Origin: Syntrophomonas sp.
GTDB taxonomy: Bacteria > Bacillota > Syntrophomonadia > Syntrophomonadales > Syntrophomonadaceae
DNA: 37,313 bases
Direction: 5' to 3'
Assembly: GCA_016841425.1 (NCBI GenBank)
Contig: JAENZE010000022.1
Location: forward strand, 1-37,313
Positions within the stretch are counted from its first letter, which is position 1. The number at the start of each line of letters is the position of its first letter. The translations under genes and the position numbers were made by a program. Below, piece by piece: positions 16,816-26,780 of the stretch. The notes beneath the pieces are model-generated. The model ran no database searches. It saw only the letters and a program-made list of their open reading frames with translations, and was not told the origin of the DNA.

Positions 16816-18300
16816 TTACAAGAGGTTCAGCTCTCTGCACATACCTGCAATCATAACCGCAGCCTCAACGCGAGTAGCAGGTGCCTGCGGACCAAATGAA
16901 CTCCCATTCATTGCATCTACAATGCTGCAGTTTGCAAGTAAAGCTATATCCTGTCTAGCCCAGGACGATATAGTACCCTTATCACTGAACCTGTTCAAGA
17001 TCTGATCGGCATCACTCACAGATATTTCCATGCCGGAACGCGTTTTAAGGGCCCGGGCAATCATAACCGCCAGCTGTTCATGATTCACATAATCATCCGG
17101 GGCAAAAGTACTGGCGTTATAGCCGGTTATCAAACCGGCCTGTACCCCAGCCCGAACCGGTTTATAATACCAGGAGCTGACCGGTACATCGGTAAAATTT
17201 AGGGGTTGACCCTGCTCAGGAGTGATTTGCAAAGCTGTGGTCAGCAGTTTGGCAATCTGAGCCCGGGTCAATTTTCCTTCCGGTTGGAATTCAGTGATAC
17301 TCATCCCGTTAATGATCCCTTTGTCTACCAGGGCATATACGTCATTCCGGGCCGGGTGGTTCTGCAGGTCCACAAACTGCCTGCTCCCTGCTGAAGATGA
17401 TGTCGACCCTGCCACCAGATATTCATAGGTGGCCACCTCGCTGTCCAGTTTACCCATACCGATAGTCCTGGTCTTGATAGTTAAACTCTTATCAATAGTT
17501 ATGGCTTTATTCAGCTCCGGCTGGAAGCTGGGATAGCTGATATTGGCTATCTTGCTCCCATAAGCGGGTTCACTGCCATCCAGGGTATAATAGACCAGGG
17601 CATGATAAGGAGTTCCATCCGTATATTGAATAGTGACCTGGGTTCCGGCTGGCACCATCCCGGGTGCCACATCTGGCTGTGGAGCATCCCACTGCTGCAG
17701 CGGGGTGGTCAATACCTCTATGGTTCCTCCCTGATACAGCCCGCTTAACATGCGGTTTATGCAGCAGGTGGGTTCATTGATGGCACACTGTCCATAAAGA
17801 AGTTTGCCGTGGTTCTTATTCAAGGCAATCATAGTTTCTACCAGTTTTTTGCCTTTTTCACTGCGAACCGGGGGCCATATACTGAGGTTTTCCTCTTCTT
17901 CACCCTCTGGAAAGTAGTAGCGGGGTTCCTCCAAAAGCTGGTCTCTGGTAAATTCAAAATAAACCGCATCATTCACTTTTACCCGAATAAGGGTAGCATT
18001 ATCTTTTAATCCGGCTTGATCCAGGATAGTTTTAAGAGTTGGTCCCTGCATGTCCTTAAAAATCTGCAGGGAGGGCCAGTGGTTATAGCCGGAATAGGTA
18101 TATTTAGCCTGAGGCAGGGCCTCCAACTCGGCCAGGCTGAATTCCACCATTCTTTCCACCCCATCCCCGGTTACCGTAAGAGCAATTTCACCATCCGCAG
18201 CTGATAGCTGCACCGTACTAACAAACAGGCAGCTGAAGATTATACTCAAGCCCAGTACAAGGACCAGCATTTTGTGAAAACTTAAGTTTTTACAGATCAT
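16816..18300 (-). CDS. SLH surface protein with sulfite-oxidase-like and chitobiase-like domains (type A)
   Basis: The 494-residue paralogue of the 12468-13907 product has the same order: signal peptide, type A domain (LPQAKYTYSGYNHWP, DQAGLKDNATLI, RYYFPEGEEE), chitobiase-type domain (VYYTLDGSEPAYGS) and three SLH repeats (from about 315). The type A binding region again has no Cys; CCINRM near residue 180 is a different site. AGGAGGTG lies 13 bases before the ATG, longer than usual, in a GC-rich folded leader. It precedes the type B gene, repeating the A-then-B order seen at 31261-26781. Confidence 0.83.
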   Translation of the reverse strand: MICKNLSFHKMLVLVLGLSIIFSCLFVSTVQLSAADGEIALTVTGDGVERMVEFSLAELEALPQAKYTYSGYNHWPSLQIFKDMQGPTLKTILDQAGLKDNATLIRVKVNDAVYFEFTRDQLLEEPRYYFPEGEEEENLSIWPPVRSEKGKKLVETMIALNKNHGKLLYGQCAINEPTCCINRMLSGLYQGGTIEVLTTPLQQWDAPQPDVAPGMVPAGTQVTIQYTDGTPYHALVYYTLDGSEPAYGSKIANISYPSFQPELNKAITIDKSLTIKTRTIGMGKLDSEVATYEYLVAGSTSSSAGSRQFVDLQNHPARNDVYALVDKGIINGMSITEFQPEGKLTRAQIAKLLTTALQITPEQGQPLNFTDVPVSSWYYKPVRAGVQAGLITGYNASTFAPDDYVNHEQLAVMIARALKTRSGMEISVSDADQILNRFSDKGTISSWARQDIALLANCSIVDAMNGSSFGPQAPATRVEAAVMIAGMCRELNLL

Positions 18301-18317
18301 AATGCTTTTTGGGCACC

Positions 18318-18432
18318 TCCTTCCTTTTCAGGCCTACCTCGCCTGCTTCTGCGAATCCAAAGATAGACTCAGATTAAACCCATTGCCCGGCTGAGGCAGC
18401 AGGTTTAACTTTTGATTACCAGGGACGCAGCA
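18318..18432 (-). promoter_or_regulatory. Folded leader upstream of the type A SLH gene
   Basis: On the minus strand the leader can form CCTGCT/AGCAGG as an outer stem, enclosing AAACC/GGGTTT-type and GAGTC/GATTC hairpins, and ends with the AGGAGGTG site. No U-run terminator is seen. It may control translation or transcript stability; I do not recognise a riboswitch class. Confidence 0.3.
18415..18432 (+). repeat. Left imperfect inverted repeat around the small secreted gene
   Basis: ATTACCAGGGACGCAGCA here matches the reverse complement of 19065-19083 (TGCTGCGTCCCAGGGTAAT) with one gap and one mismatch. The pair brackets the gene at 18484-19035. Confidence 0.45.
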
Positions 18433-18483
18433 AATGTTAACATTAACTATATTGTGATATCTGTTTTAATCAAGAAATTATGT

Positions 18484-19035
18484 TTAGTTATCTGTAAGGT
18501 AAATGGCATCCAAATCTTTGCACCATTCTGACATAGTATCATCCCCTGGATAGCCATATAATTGACCATGGAAATTCCGCAGGCAGTCGGTGCTGCTTAA
18601 AGTTTCGCCAACTTCACAGAATTGGAGAGCAATCACTGCGTCTATTGCTACAGCTGCACCACCCGGAGTTGCATAATAATACCCATAAATGGTACTCATG
18701 GGCAGATTGCCGGTACTCCAGCTGCCGTCCACATCTCTGAAATCGATATAATCAATATTGCCTACAGTAATACCAGCATCTTCCAATACATCCACCAGCA
18801 ACGGTCCGGCAGTGTTAAAATAATGATAGGATCCGCCACCTTTGCAGTAATAACTTGAATAAGTTTTATTATATTGGTCGAAATCATCTTCTAACTCACT
18901 GGCACTATATGATGTTACATAATTGTTGTTTAAATAAATATCCAGGGAATCGGATGCAAAGGCTGCCGGACAGGCTAAACACAGCAGTGCCGCTATTAAC
19001 ACTAGAATCCCCAGTATTTTTTTATTTTTTTTCAT
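18484..19035 (-). CDS. Small secreted sulfite-oxidase-fold protein
   Basis: The 183-residue protein has a clear signal peptide (KKNKKILGILVLIAALLCLACPAAFA) and a single domain. SASELEDDFDQYNKTYSSYYC, GPLLVDVLEDAGITVGNID and the closing LDAIYL follow the sulfite-oxidase-like pattern of the neighbours in shortened form. It has no SLH, chitobiase or membrane anchor, so it should be released or held by partners. Four Cys in the mature part may form disulfides. It is flanked by near-identical inverted repeats, hinting that it arrived or moves as a cassette. A good ribosome site precedes the ATG. Confidence 0.7.
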   Translation of the reverse strand: MKKNKKILGILVLIAALLCLACPAAFASDSLDIYLNNNYVTSYSASELEDDFDQYNKTYSSYYCKGGGSYHYFNTAGPLLVDVLEDAGITVGNIDYIDFRDVDGSWSTGNLPMSTIYGYYYATPGGAAVAIDAVIALQFCEVGETLSSTDCLRNFHGQLYGYPGDDTMSEWCKDLDAIYLTDN

Positions 19036-19064
19036 TTTTATACCTCCCCATATTTATAGTCGGC

Positions 19065-19083
19065 TGCTGCGTCCCAGGGTAAT
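19065..19083 (-). repeat. Right imperfect inverted repeat around the small secreted gene
   Basis: Mate of the repeat at 18415-18432; see that entry. The 19036-19156 gap also contains a TACTGGA/TCCAGTA hairpin. Confidence 0.45.
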
Positions 19084-19156
19084 TCCGGATTGGTACTGGA
19101 AACTCTTCCTTAGAGAAAAGCCTCCAGTATACACAAACTACTTTGTCAGCCAGTCT

Positions 19157-22100
19157 TTATTCTTCGCTTACCGTAAAACTCAGCTCCTGATTGGCTGCCG
19201 CCCGGGGCACCATGCTGGCCCAGTCTTCCCAGACAAAGACGTCTACATAGGCTTCCCCGCTGATACCTGACGGCAGGGTGAAATCGCTGCTGACCGTGGT
19301 GCCGCTTACCGGAATGTCGGTGGAAAAAACGCCTACACAGCCCAGGACCTGACCGCCGCTTTCGCTGCTGGCGTTGGCGCCGCCCCGTACCTGTATAATG
19401 GTAAGGCCGCCGGTGGCACTGCCATAATTATTATCTATCCCGGCCTGGATGCGGTAGCCGCCCTGGCTGGGTACCGTGCTGATTTCACTGCCGGCCGAAT
19501 TGAGCAGATCTACCTCATCAATTACAAAATAGTGCCCGGACAGTACATTCAGTCCTTCCAGCATCGCATTGATATCATCATTATCAGCTGGACTTACATC
19601 ATAGTACTGGAGAGTTCCGTCCCGGAAGATAATAATACCATTTGATATAGTTAATACATTGCTTAAACCAGTCAGGATCTCATCGTCAAAATTGTCTAAA
19701 TTACCCCAGCACACAACGCTGCCGTCTATCTTTATGGCTTTGCTTCCTCCTTCGGACCCAAGGCTTACAGCTGCAACATCATGAAGGCCTACCGGAACAT
19801 TGCGGCATCCAGAATAGTTTTCGCCCCATGCGACTACAGTGCCATTGTTTTTCAGGGCGAGACATCTCTCACTTCTGATACAAACATCTACTACCCCGCT
19901 CAAACCTTCTGGTACATCACACTGTCCGCAATAGTATTGGTTCTGTACATCTTGGTTGCTCCCCCAGGCTACTACCGTTCCATCGTGTTTCAAAGCCATG
20001 GAATAATAATGTTCTGCGAACACCCGGGCTACATTATCCAAACCACCTGGTACATCACATTGTCCATAATCATTATTCCCCCATGCTACTACTGTTCCGT
20101 CTTCTTTCAATGCCAGGAAATGATCATTGCCGGCAGCAATAGCAGTAACATTATCTAATCCGTCCGGTACCTGGCACTGCCCGTAAGAATCATTGCCCCA
20201 GGCGACCAGGGTGCCGTCATTTTTCAAAGCCAGGCAGCAGTCATTAGTGTTCTGGGTTAGGGTTATAGCGACAATGTCCTGTGCGCTATCCGGCACCTGA
20301 CACTGCCCGTCGTCGTCAAGTCCCCAGACGACTACGGTTCCGTTTCTCTTCAGGGCCATTATATTGCTAGATGAAGTGGTTATGGCAGTAACGCTGTTCA
20401 AGCCTTCCGGAATCTGAGCCAGATTAAAGTCATCTCTGTCAGACGTCTGGATAAGTTTGACGGTTCCATCCATATTTAAAATAGCTAACCCATATTCTGT
20501 AGAACCGATCTTAGCCGGGCCTTGAACATAGCTGCTGGCAGCATATTCTGCCGGGGTCTGGGGAATATCCGGTGATGGACCGCTGTAAGGGACCTCATCC
20601 TCAAGCAGATTCAGGCTGGAAGGCATATATGGTTCCAGGTTACTGGTATTTTCCCAAATCCCCAATGTACCATCCTCATTAAAAGCTAACATGTATTTAT
20701 CAACGCCTGATCCAATTACAGCCAGGGGTTTGTTTTCCAGTTCCAGAGGAATACTTATCGAACAGGCGTAGGTTCCTCCTCCGCCCCATACAGCCACGCT
20801 TCCATCCCATTTCAAAGCAGCCACATATCTGTACCCGGCAGCAATCCCCTTGATATACTGCAGGTTCAGAGCTTCTATTGCATACTTGGAGCTAGCTGCA
20901 CCCCACACTACCACAGTTCCATCATTTTTCAGAGCTACATTGTTTCTTTCCCCTGCTGCAATGGCTACTACGTCCTGCTTTGCCTCATCCGGTATTGCAT
21001 AATCAAACCATGTACTCGAACCCCAGATTCTTACCTCACCGCTGGACAACAATGCCAGCAACTGACGACTGCCGCCCTGAATATCTACAACCGTACTCTG
21101 ACTCAAATCTGAGGGTATACTTGACAAATAGTAATCATCAGACCCTCCGCCCCAGGCCCATACTTTGCCATCTGTGTCGAGAGCCAATGAAGTTTTACTA
21201 ACGGCGCAAATATCTACTATCACTTTGTCATTTAATACTTCCGGCACAGTGCACTGACCCAGATCATTCATACCCCAGGCCACCACGGTGCCATCTGCCT
21301 TCAAAGCCAGGCTGTGATAATTACCGGCTGATACGGCAATAACATCATTTACTTCAGGCGGCATATTGCACTGTCCAGCACCGTTATCGCCCCAGGCTGC
21401 CACGGTGCCATCACTTTTCACCACTAGAATATGATCTCTTCCAGCCGCAACACGTCTGGAATAACAAGCATAATCACTCTCTTGATAGGCTGCCGGAGTT
21501 GAAGGCAGCTCAGGCAGCACATAGTCGGCACTAACTTTCTTCACATGCAGGGTGTAACAGCGCTGACTGCCGCTGGCTGCGGTTACTTCGATCTCAATGG
21601 GATTATCACCCACGTTCAGCTCTGCTCCATTTATGACTGCGGTTTCACCACCGATAACTGGGGTTCCATTGACCTCCAAAGTCGCAGTGCTGCTGTAAGG
21701 CTGGGCTGTAATGCGGACTTCATTGACACTATTAGGAACATCCACGATTCCTTCAGTCTCATCCGAGCTGAATGTAGGATAGATGCCGCATACAGTTGTA
21801 GTAGTACCGTCATAGGTTTCCACACTCAAACTGTCCAAGTCAGCATTATCGCTAATAGGCCGGGTAACGGTGATGGTGTAGGTCTTCTCTATTGTTTCAT
21901 CCCGAGAGGTTACTACAACATCTATTGGATTCTCTCCCACTGTCAGGCCGCTCACCGTCTGGGCGGTGCCGCTGAATGCTGCTGCCCCGCCTATGGTCAA
22001 AGCAGCATTTGTATCTACAGTGCTGGCAGTAATGTCTAGGCTCTCTGCCTCACTGGATATAGTTATTGCATATGCGGTAATCGCAGGATCGAAGTCCTGG

Positions 22101-22831
22101 TCAAGAGGGTATCCTGTTACTCGCAGGCTTTCCAAATCAGCATTGTCACTGGGACATTCTTCCCGGGTAATAGTAATGGTGTAGGTCTTAGTCGTAACTT
22201 CATCTTCTGCGGTTACCACTACAGCTATATCATTTTCTCCCACCACCAGACTGCTTACCGGGCCAGTTATATTCACGCCAGCGTTTGTATCTGCTGCGGT
22301 GGCGGTTATTTCTACACTGTCTGTTTCAAAGGGTACAGTTAATGTATATTCCGTAGTCCCCGCAGCAAATACCTGGTCCAGGTTGTATCCTGTTACTCCC
22401 AGGCTTTCCAAATCAGCATTGTCATTCAGTAATACATCCGCCCTGTTAATAGTAAGAGTATAGTTCTTAACTGTAGTTCCGTCCTGGGCGGTTACTCCTA
22501 TAACTATATCAGTGTCTCCCACCTGCAGACCGCTCACCGTCTGGGCGGCCCCGCTGAAGGCTACAGTTCCATCGATGGTCAATGATGCGTTTTCGTCCGC
22601 GGTGGTGGCGGTAATGTCTATGCTCTCTGCCTCATTGGGTATACTTACTGCATAACTGGTAGTACCTGAATCAAAGTCCGGGGCCAGATCATATTCCCCC
22701 GCCACTTGCAGACTGCTTAAATCAGCATTGCTGCTGGCTGCGGGATCTGCCGGCACATCTTCGGCTAACCCGGCCGGTATACACATAAACAGCATCATAA
22801 AACACAGTACTAATGAACATATTTTTCTCAT
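19157..22831 (-). CDS. Giant secreted protein: cadherin-like repeats plus RCC1 repeats
   Basis: 1224 residues. After a signal peptide come four cadherin-like beta-sandwich repeats (PF12733 type, about 34-433), each starting NADL.SL.V and ending TYTITITR. About 440-1100 holds RCC1-type repeats with the unit DGTVVAWG.N..GQC.VP (over ten copies), expected to form one or two beta-propellers. The last 115 residues (from EVDLLNSAGSEIS) are a domain shared with the products at 23016 and 29600. There is no SLH or sorting motif, so attachment may depend on that shared domain. No enzyme motif is seen; binding or adhesion is likely. It is a close paralogue of the next protein upstream. Confidence 0.83.
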   Translation of the reverse strand: MRKICSLVLCFMMLFMCIPAGLAEDVPADPAASSNADLSSLQVAGEYDLAPDFDSGTTSYAVSIPNEAESIDITATTADENASLTIDGTVAFSGAAQTVSGLQVGDTDIVIGVTAQDGTTVKNYTLTINRADVLLNDNADLESLGVTGYNLDQVFAAGTTEYTLTVPFETDSVEITATAADTNAGVNITGPVSSLVVGENDIAVVVTAEDEVTTKTYTITITREECPSDNADLESLRVTGYPLDQDFDPAITAYAITISSEAESLDITASTVDTNAALTIGGAAAFSGTAQTVSGLTVGENPIDVVVTSRDETIEKTYTITVTRPISDNADLDSLSVETYDGTTTTVCGIYPTFSSDETEGIVDVPNSVNEVRITAQPYSSTATLEVNGTPVIGGETAVINGAELNVGDNPIEIEVTAASGSQRCYTLHVKKVSADYVLPELPSTPAAYQESDYACYSRRVAAGRDHILVVKSDGTVAAWGDNGAGQCNMPPEVNDVIAVSAGNYHSLALKADGTVVAWGMNDLGQCTVPEVLNDKVIVDICAVSKTSLALDTDGKVWAWGGGSDDYYLSSIPSDLSQSTVVDIQGGSRQLLALLSSGEVRIWGSSTWFDYAIPDEAKQDVVAIAAGERNNVALKNDGTVVVWGAASSKYAIEALNLQYIKGIAAGYRYVAALKWDGSVAVWGGGGTYACSISIPLELENKPLAVIGSGVDKYMLAFNEDGTLGIWENTSNLEPYMPSSLNLLEDEVPYSGPSPDIPQTPAEYAASSYVQGPAKIGSTEYGLAILNMDGTVKLIQTSDRDDFNLAQIPEGLNSVTAITTSSSNIMALKRNGTVVVWGLDDDGQCQVPDSAQDIVAITLTQNTNDCCLALKNDGTLVAWGNDSYGQCQVPDGLDNVTAIAAGNDHFLALKEDGTVVAWGNNDYGQCDVPGGLDNVARVFAEHYYSMALKHDGTVVAWGSNQDVQNQYYCGQCDVPEGLSGVVDVCIRSERCLALKNNGTVVAWGENYSGCRNVPVGLHDVAAVSLGSEGGSKAIKIDGSVVCWGNLDNFDDEILTGLSNVLTISNGIIIFRDGTLQYYDVSPADNDDINAMLEGLNVLSGHYFVIDEVDLLNSAGSEISTVPSQGGYRIQAGIDNNYGSATGGLTIIQVRGGANASSESGGQVLGCVGVFSTDIPVSGTTVSSDFTLPSGISGEAYVDVFVWEDWASMVPRAAANQELSFTVSEE

Positions 22832-22930
22832 CTTTATTCCTTCCCCTTCCTCTCCGCTATTTTTCGTAATATTCCTTATCTACGGGTAATTGCCTGGATC
22901 CCCCCTTTGCTTGTGGGACTGATTTATAAA

Positions 22931-22968
22931 CGAACTAATTTAATCACTTTCTCGCTAGTTCATTTAAA
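22931..22968 (-). terminator. Possible hairpin between the two RCC1 genes
   Basis: On the minus strand AATGAACTA pairs with TAGTTCGTT (one G-U) around an 18-base loop. It lacks a good U-run, so it may be an attenuator or processing site rather than a terminator. Confidence 0.3.
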
Positions 22969-23015
22969 ATGCCTTGAGGACGAGCCAATGTCCCGCCCCC
23001 AAGGTACTCTGTACG

Positions 23016-26000
23016 CTATGCGGTCAGATTAAAGCTGAATTGGTACGGCATATCAATGGGTACGCCGGCTTCATCCAGAATATATACATCTACATATACT
23101 GTCCCGGGCGAGACATCAGAGAGATCAAAATCAGCATAGATGTCGGCACCGGCTGCTGGTATACCTGACTGCAGGCTGATTATTCCCTGGGGTTCTCCGC
23201 CGTACGCTGCGTTAGCATCAGAACCGCTGCGCAGCTGGAACAGGGTAGTAACGGTCTGGGGGCGACTGGTATTATTGTTGATATGGGCTTTTATATGACA
23301 GGTTTCCGAACTGGATACGGAGTTTATTTCTTCATGGGAACTGTCCAGGAGATTAACGCTGTAAATGCCAGCTTTAGCATTCAGCTGGATGTTTTTACTG
23401 ATCTTGTACTCATCCAGAACAGTGCCATTTGCCCCAATCGTCGTAAGGGTTAATACATCACTATCAATATTTATGATGCAATAACTGATGGCATCCGCCC
23501 CTTCGGCCACAGCAGCGATGTATTCACTCTCCTGCGGACTAAGGTAGGTTTTGTTTCCGGAAACACCCATCACATAGGTAACCCCATCGGCAGCATTTTC
23601 CTGCACCGCCCCTGAACAAAGGGGATAGGTACGCATATACATATGCTGATGACCGACAAAGGCCATATCAACATCATTTCTTTCCAGTATAGGTGCCCAG
23701 TACTCTTTTATGGTTTCGCATATTGAACTATCGTAGGAGGTTACTTCATAGGCAGGATGATGGAACATGACAAAATTCCAATCCTTAGTGCTGTTCTGCA
23801 GGTCGGTTTCCAGCCATTCCATCCCGGCCTCTGTTATATCACCTTCGATTCCCATGAGGTTGCTGTCCATTACAACAAAATGAGCGTTGGCATAGTCGAA
23901 TGAGTAGTGATGTTCTTCCAGTCCTTCCGGTCCATTCTGGGGAAGAGCGAAAGATTTAAAATATATGCTGGTTTCTTCATCTTCATGGTTGCCTATAGCG
24001 GGCATAAATGGTATTTGATCAAAATATCCCGATTGGATATCGAAAAAATCTTCCCATTGGCTAATATCAGTGGTTTCATCCACTAAGTCGCCTGAGTGCA
24101 GGGCGAATTTTATATCCGGGTAATCGTTCCAGGCATCAGCCAGGAGGTTGGACCACACAGCAGAACTGTTTTCGTTATAGCCTATATGAGTATCACCTAA
24201 GTACATGAATGAAAATGTGTCAGTCGAAGCAGCTGTGGTAAAGATCGCTGCTTCACTCCAATTATTCTCCGTGCCCACCCGATAGACATAAGTGGTACCC
24301 GGTTCTAAATCGGTCAGTTGGGCTTCAAAATGATTATACCCTTCATAAAGTTGAGTACAGATCGCATATACTCCCTGGGCACCGCTAAAGTCGCCAGTTT
24401 GTTCACTTTCTTTCATATATTGTACTTGTCCGCTGCTGATATGGCTGCTGCTTCGCCAGGCTGCAGTCTGAGTAGTTTTTGGATCACCCGTCCAGGACAA
24501 TATGATCTGATCGGGTAAAAGATCTTCAGCTGCTATAATAGTAATGGTTATTGTGTAGGTTTTTATCGTGTGTCTATCCTGGGCAGTTACTTCAACAGTA
24601 ACGATGTTCTCTCCTACTACCAGGTTGTTTACTGTCTGAGCAGTCCCACTTACGGCTGCAGTTCCCCCTATCTTCAGGCTGGCGTTTGCATCGGCGGTTT
24701 CAGCGGTTATATTTACGCTGCTCACTTCATTTAGTATCGTTACTGCGTATTCGGTTGTATCAGAATTAAAGGCTGGTTCCAGATCACATCCTGTCACTAC
24801 CAGACTGCTCAGACCGGCATTACTGCTGGCAGCATCTGAAGCCCGGGTGATAGTAATGGTGTAAGTTTTAGTTGTCTCCTGATCCTCAGCAGTTACTTCT
24901 ACAGATATTTCATTTGTTCCCACCGCCAGATTATCTGCTGGACCGGTTATCTTTACGGCAGCATTGTCATCTGCTTTAGTGGCAGTTATTTCTACACTGC
25001 TGACTTCATAGGGCACATCTACTGTGTACTGAGTTTTATCAGAATTAAAGGATGGTTCCAGATCGTATCCGGCTACTACTAAATTTTCCAAATCAGCATT
25101 GCTGTCGCTGTTTAAGAGATTCAGGCCCTCGGGAACATCAGGCCCAATTACGTATAACGTTCCATCTTCCTGCAGTCCGCATATATAGGCACTGTTTCCT
25201 TCTATAGCTGAAGAGAAGGCCAAAATATTCGAACTTGCCGGGATCAGTTCTATCCCCTCGGTATTGTTATTGACGGGAGACATGCTTCCCCACCCTTGGA
25301 CTGATCCATCAGCCAGTAAAGCTGCTGCATACTTAAATCCTCCTGCAACAGCTTTTATACCGGTCTGGCTGCTTATACCATTACAGTCACTGGCATGGTT
25401 ACCCCATACTACTACGGTTCCGTCTTTCTTAAGAGCCACACAGTGATATACTCCAGCTGCTACGTCCAGGGTCTGTCCATCCAATCCTCCCGGTTTCGCC
25501 CCGGCATTGCTGCCCCAGGCGATAACATTGCCATCTTCGTTAACAACCATAGTATCAACGCTGTTAACTGCTACAGCGACTACATTGCTCAATATATCAG
25601 TCTGCTGGGAGTTGGGCAGCTGTTTGCTCCATACGATAACCTGGTTGGACTCGGTCACTACTGCCAAGGCAGCTCCTCCAGCTGCTATAAGTTTAATATT
25701 TCCCTGCACCGTTCCTACTGTATCAGGAATGTTGACTGCTACTATTTCCCCCGATGAATTAAAATTACTGCCCCAGGCTACCACCGTGCCATCATTTTTT
25801 AAGGCCAACGTGGCATAAATGCTCGCTGCCAGTGCCTTAACATCTGCCAACCCCTCAGGTACATCGCACTGCCCGTAGGTGTTATCACCCCAGGCTTCAA
25901 CTGTCCCATCAGCTTTGACCACTGCTATATGATCTCCACCAACCGCTATCCGGTTACGATATTGAACATAATCACTGGCTGCATATTCTGCCGGGGTCAG

Positions 26001-26705
26001 AGGCAGCTCACTTTCACCTAAAGCCCGTAATAAAACTTCCGCTTCAGCCCTGGTTATAGTAATGGTGTAGGTCTTTACTGTACTCTCGTCTTCGGCAGTC
26101 ACTTCTACAGCTATTTTATTGTCTCCTACAGCCAAATTATCTACCGGGCCTGATATATTAACTACAGCATTTTCGTCTTCTGCGGCCGCGGTTATTTCTA
26201 CATCCTCAACTTCATTGGGTACATCTACTGCATAATCAGTAATTTCAGCCTCAAAGTCCGGGTCCAGTTCATATCCCGCCACTTCCAATATACTTAGATC
26301 CGCATTGCTGCTGGCCGGTGGTGTTTCCGCCGGTATTTCTTCGGCACGTGTAGCCGTAATAGTATAGGTCTTAATAGTTCCATCCTCAGCGGTCACTTCT
26401 ACCGCTATTTCATTGTCTCCTACAACTAAATTATCTGCCGGGCCAGTTATATTGACGACAGCATTTTCATCTGCTGCAGTAGCAGTTATTTCTACACTAT
26501 CCACCTCATTGGTAACATTTACTGTATAATCAGTAATTTCAGCCGCAAAGTCCGGGTCCAGCTCATATCCCGCCACTTCCAGTATGCTCAGGTCAGCATT
26601 ACTGCTGGCTGGTCCATCTGCCGGATTTTCATCAGCCAGACCTGCAGCTGGTATGCACATGAACAGCATCATGATACATAGTATTATTGACCATAGTCTT
26701 CTCAT
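23016..26705 (-). CDS. Giant secreted protein: cadherin-like, RCC1 and purple-acid-phosphatase domains
   Basis: About 1229 residues. Signal peptide, two cadherin-like repeats, RCC1 repeats (about 240-530), two more cadherin-like repeats (about 540-730), then a purple acid phosphatase N-terminal FN3 domain (LSWTGDPKTTQTAAWR) and a calcineurin-like phosphoesterase. Metal-binding motifs are complete: YLGDTH, LHSGDLVDE, IGNHEDE, MFHHPAYE and GHQHMYMR. The C-terminal 115 residues are shared with two neighbours. It probably hydrolyses phosphoesters outside the cell. The ATG at 26705 is preferred over the upstream TTG because the resulting signal peptide matches the paralogue's (MRRLWSIILCIMMLF). 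Confidence 0.85.
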   Translation of the reverse strand: MRRLWSIILCIMMLFMCIPAAGLADENPADGPASSNADLSILEVAGYELDPDFAAEITDYTVNVTNEVDSVEITATAADENAVVNITGPADNLVVGDNEIAVEVTAEDGTIKTYTITATRAEEIPAETPPASSNADLSILEVAGYELDPDFEAEITDYAVDVPNEVEDVEITAAAEDENAVVNISGPVDNLAVGDNKIAVEVTAEDESTVKTYTITITRAEAEVLLRALGESELPLTPAEYAASDYVQYRNRIAVGGDHIAVVKADGTVEAWGDNTYGQCDVPEGLADVKALAASIYATLALKNDGTVVAWGSNFNSSGEIVAVNIPDTVGTVQGNIKLIAAGGAALAVVTESNQVIVWSKQLPNSQQTDILSNVVAVAVNSVDTMVVNEDGNVIAWGSNAGAKPGGLDGQTLDVAAGVYHCVALKKDGTVVVWGNHASDCNGISSQTGIKAVAGGFKYAAALLADGSVQGWGSMSPVNNNTEGIELIPASSNILAFSSAIEGNSAYICGLQEDGTLYVIGPDVPEGLNLLNSDSNADLENLVVAGYDLEPSFNSDKTQYTVDVPYEVSSVEITATKADDNAAVKITGPADNLAVGTNEISVEVTAEDQETTKTYTITITRASDAASSNAGLSSLVVTGCDLEPAFNSDTTEYAVTILNEVSSVNITAETADANASLKIGGTAAVSGTAQTVNNLVVGENIVTVEVTAQDRHTIKTYTITITIIAAEDLLPDQIILSWTGDPKTTQTAAWRSSSHISSGQVQYMKESEQTGDFSGAQGVYAICTQLYEGYNHFEAQLTDLEPGTTYVYRVGTENNWSEAAIFTTAASTDTFSFMYLGDTHIGYNENSSAVWSNLLADAWNDYPDIKFALHSGDLVDETTDISQWEDFFDIQSGYFDQIPFMPAIGNHEDEETSIYFKSFALPQNGPEGLEEHHYSFDYANAHFVVMDSNLMGIEGDITEAGMEWLETDLQNSTKDWNFVMFHHPAYEVTSYDSSICETIKEYWAPILERNDVDMAFVGHQHMYMRTYPLCSGAVQENAADGVTYVMGVSGNKTYLSPQESEYIAAVAEGADAISYCIINIDSDVLTLTTIGANGTVLDEYKISKNIQLNAKAGIYSVNLLDSSHEEINSVSSSETCHIKAHINNNTSRPQTVTTLFQLRSGSDANAAYGGEPQGIISLQSGIPAAGADIYADFDLSDVSPGTVYVDVYILDEAGVPIDMPYQFSFNLTA
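26053..26625 (-). repeat. Recent intragenic duplication of cadherin-like modules
   Basis: The first two cadherin-like modules of the phosphatase protein (about 26352-26625 and 26053-26320) are nearly identical at protein level (NADLSILEVAGYELDPDF in both) and similar in DNA, unlike the more diverged later pair. This points to recent unequal crossover. Confidence 0.65.
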
Positions 26706-26780
26706 TTCCACCAATTCTCCTTTCCTCCCCTTGAGTCACCCTTTATCCGCTTATACAGATCATTGGGAATACCAAGATAT

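Noticed and set aside
20980-22039. Several plus-strand reading frames opposite the RCC1 gene
   Set aside because: They are shadows of repeated coding sequence on the minus strand, without ribosome sites.
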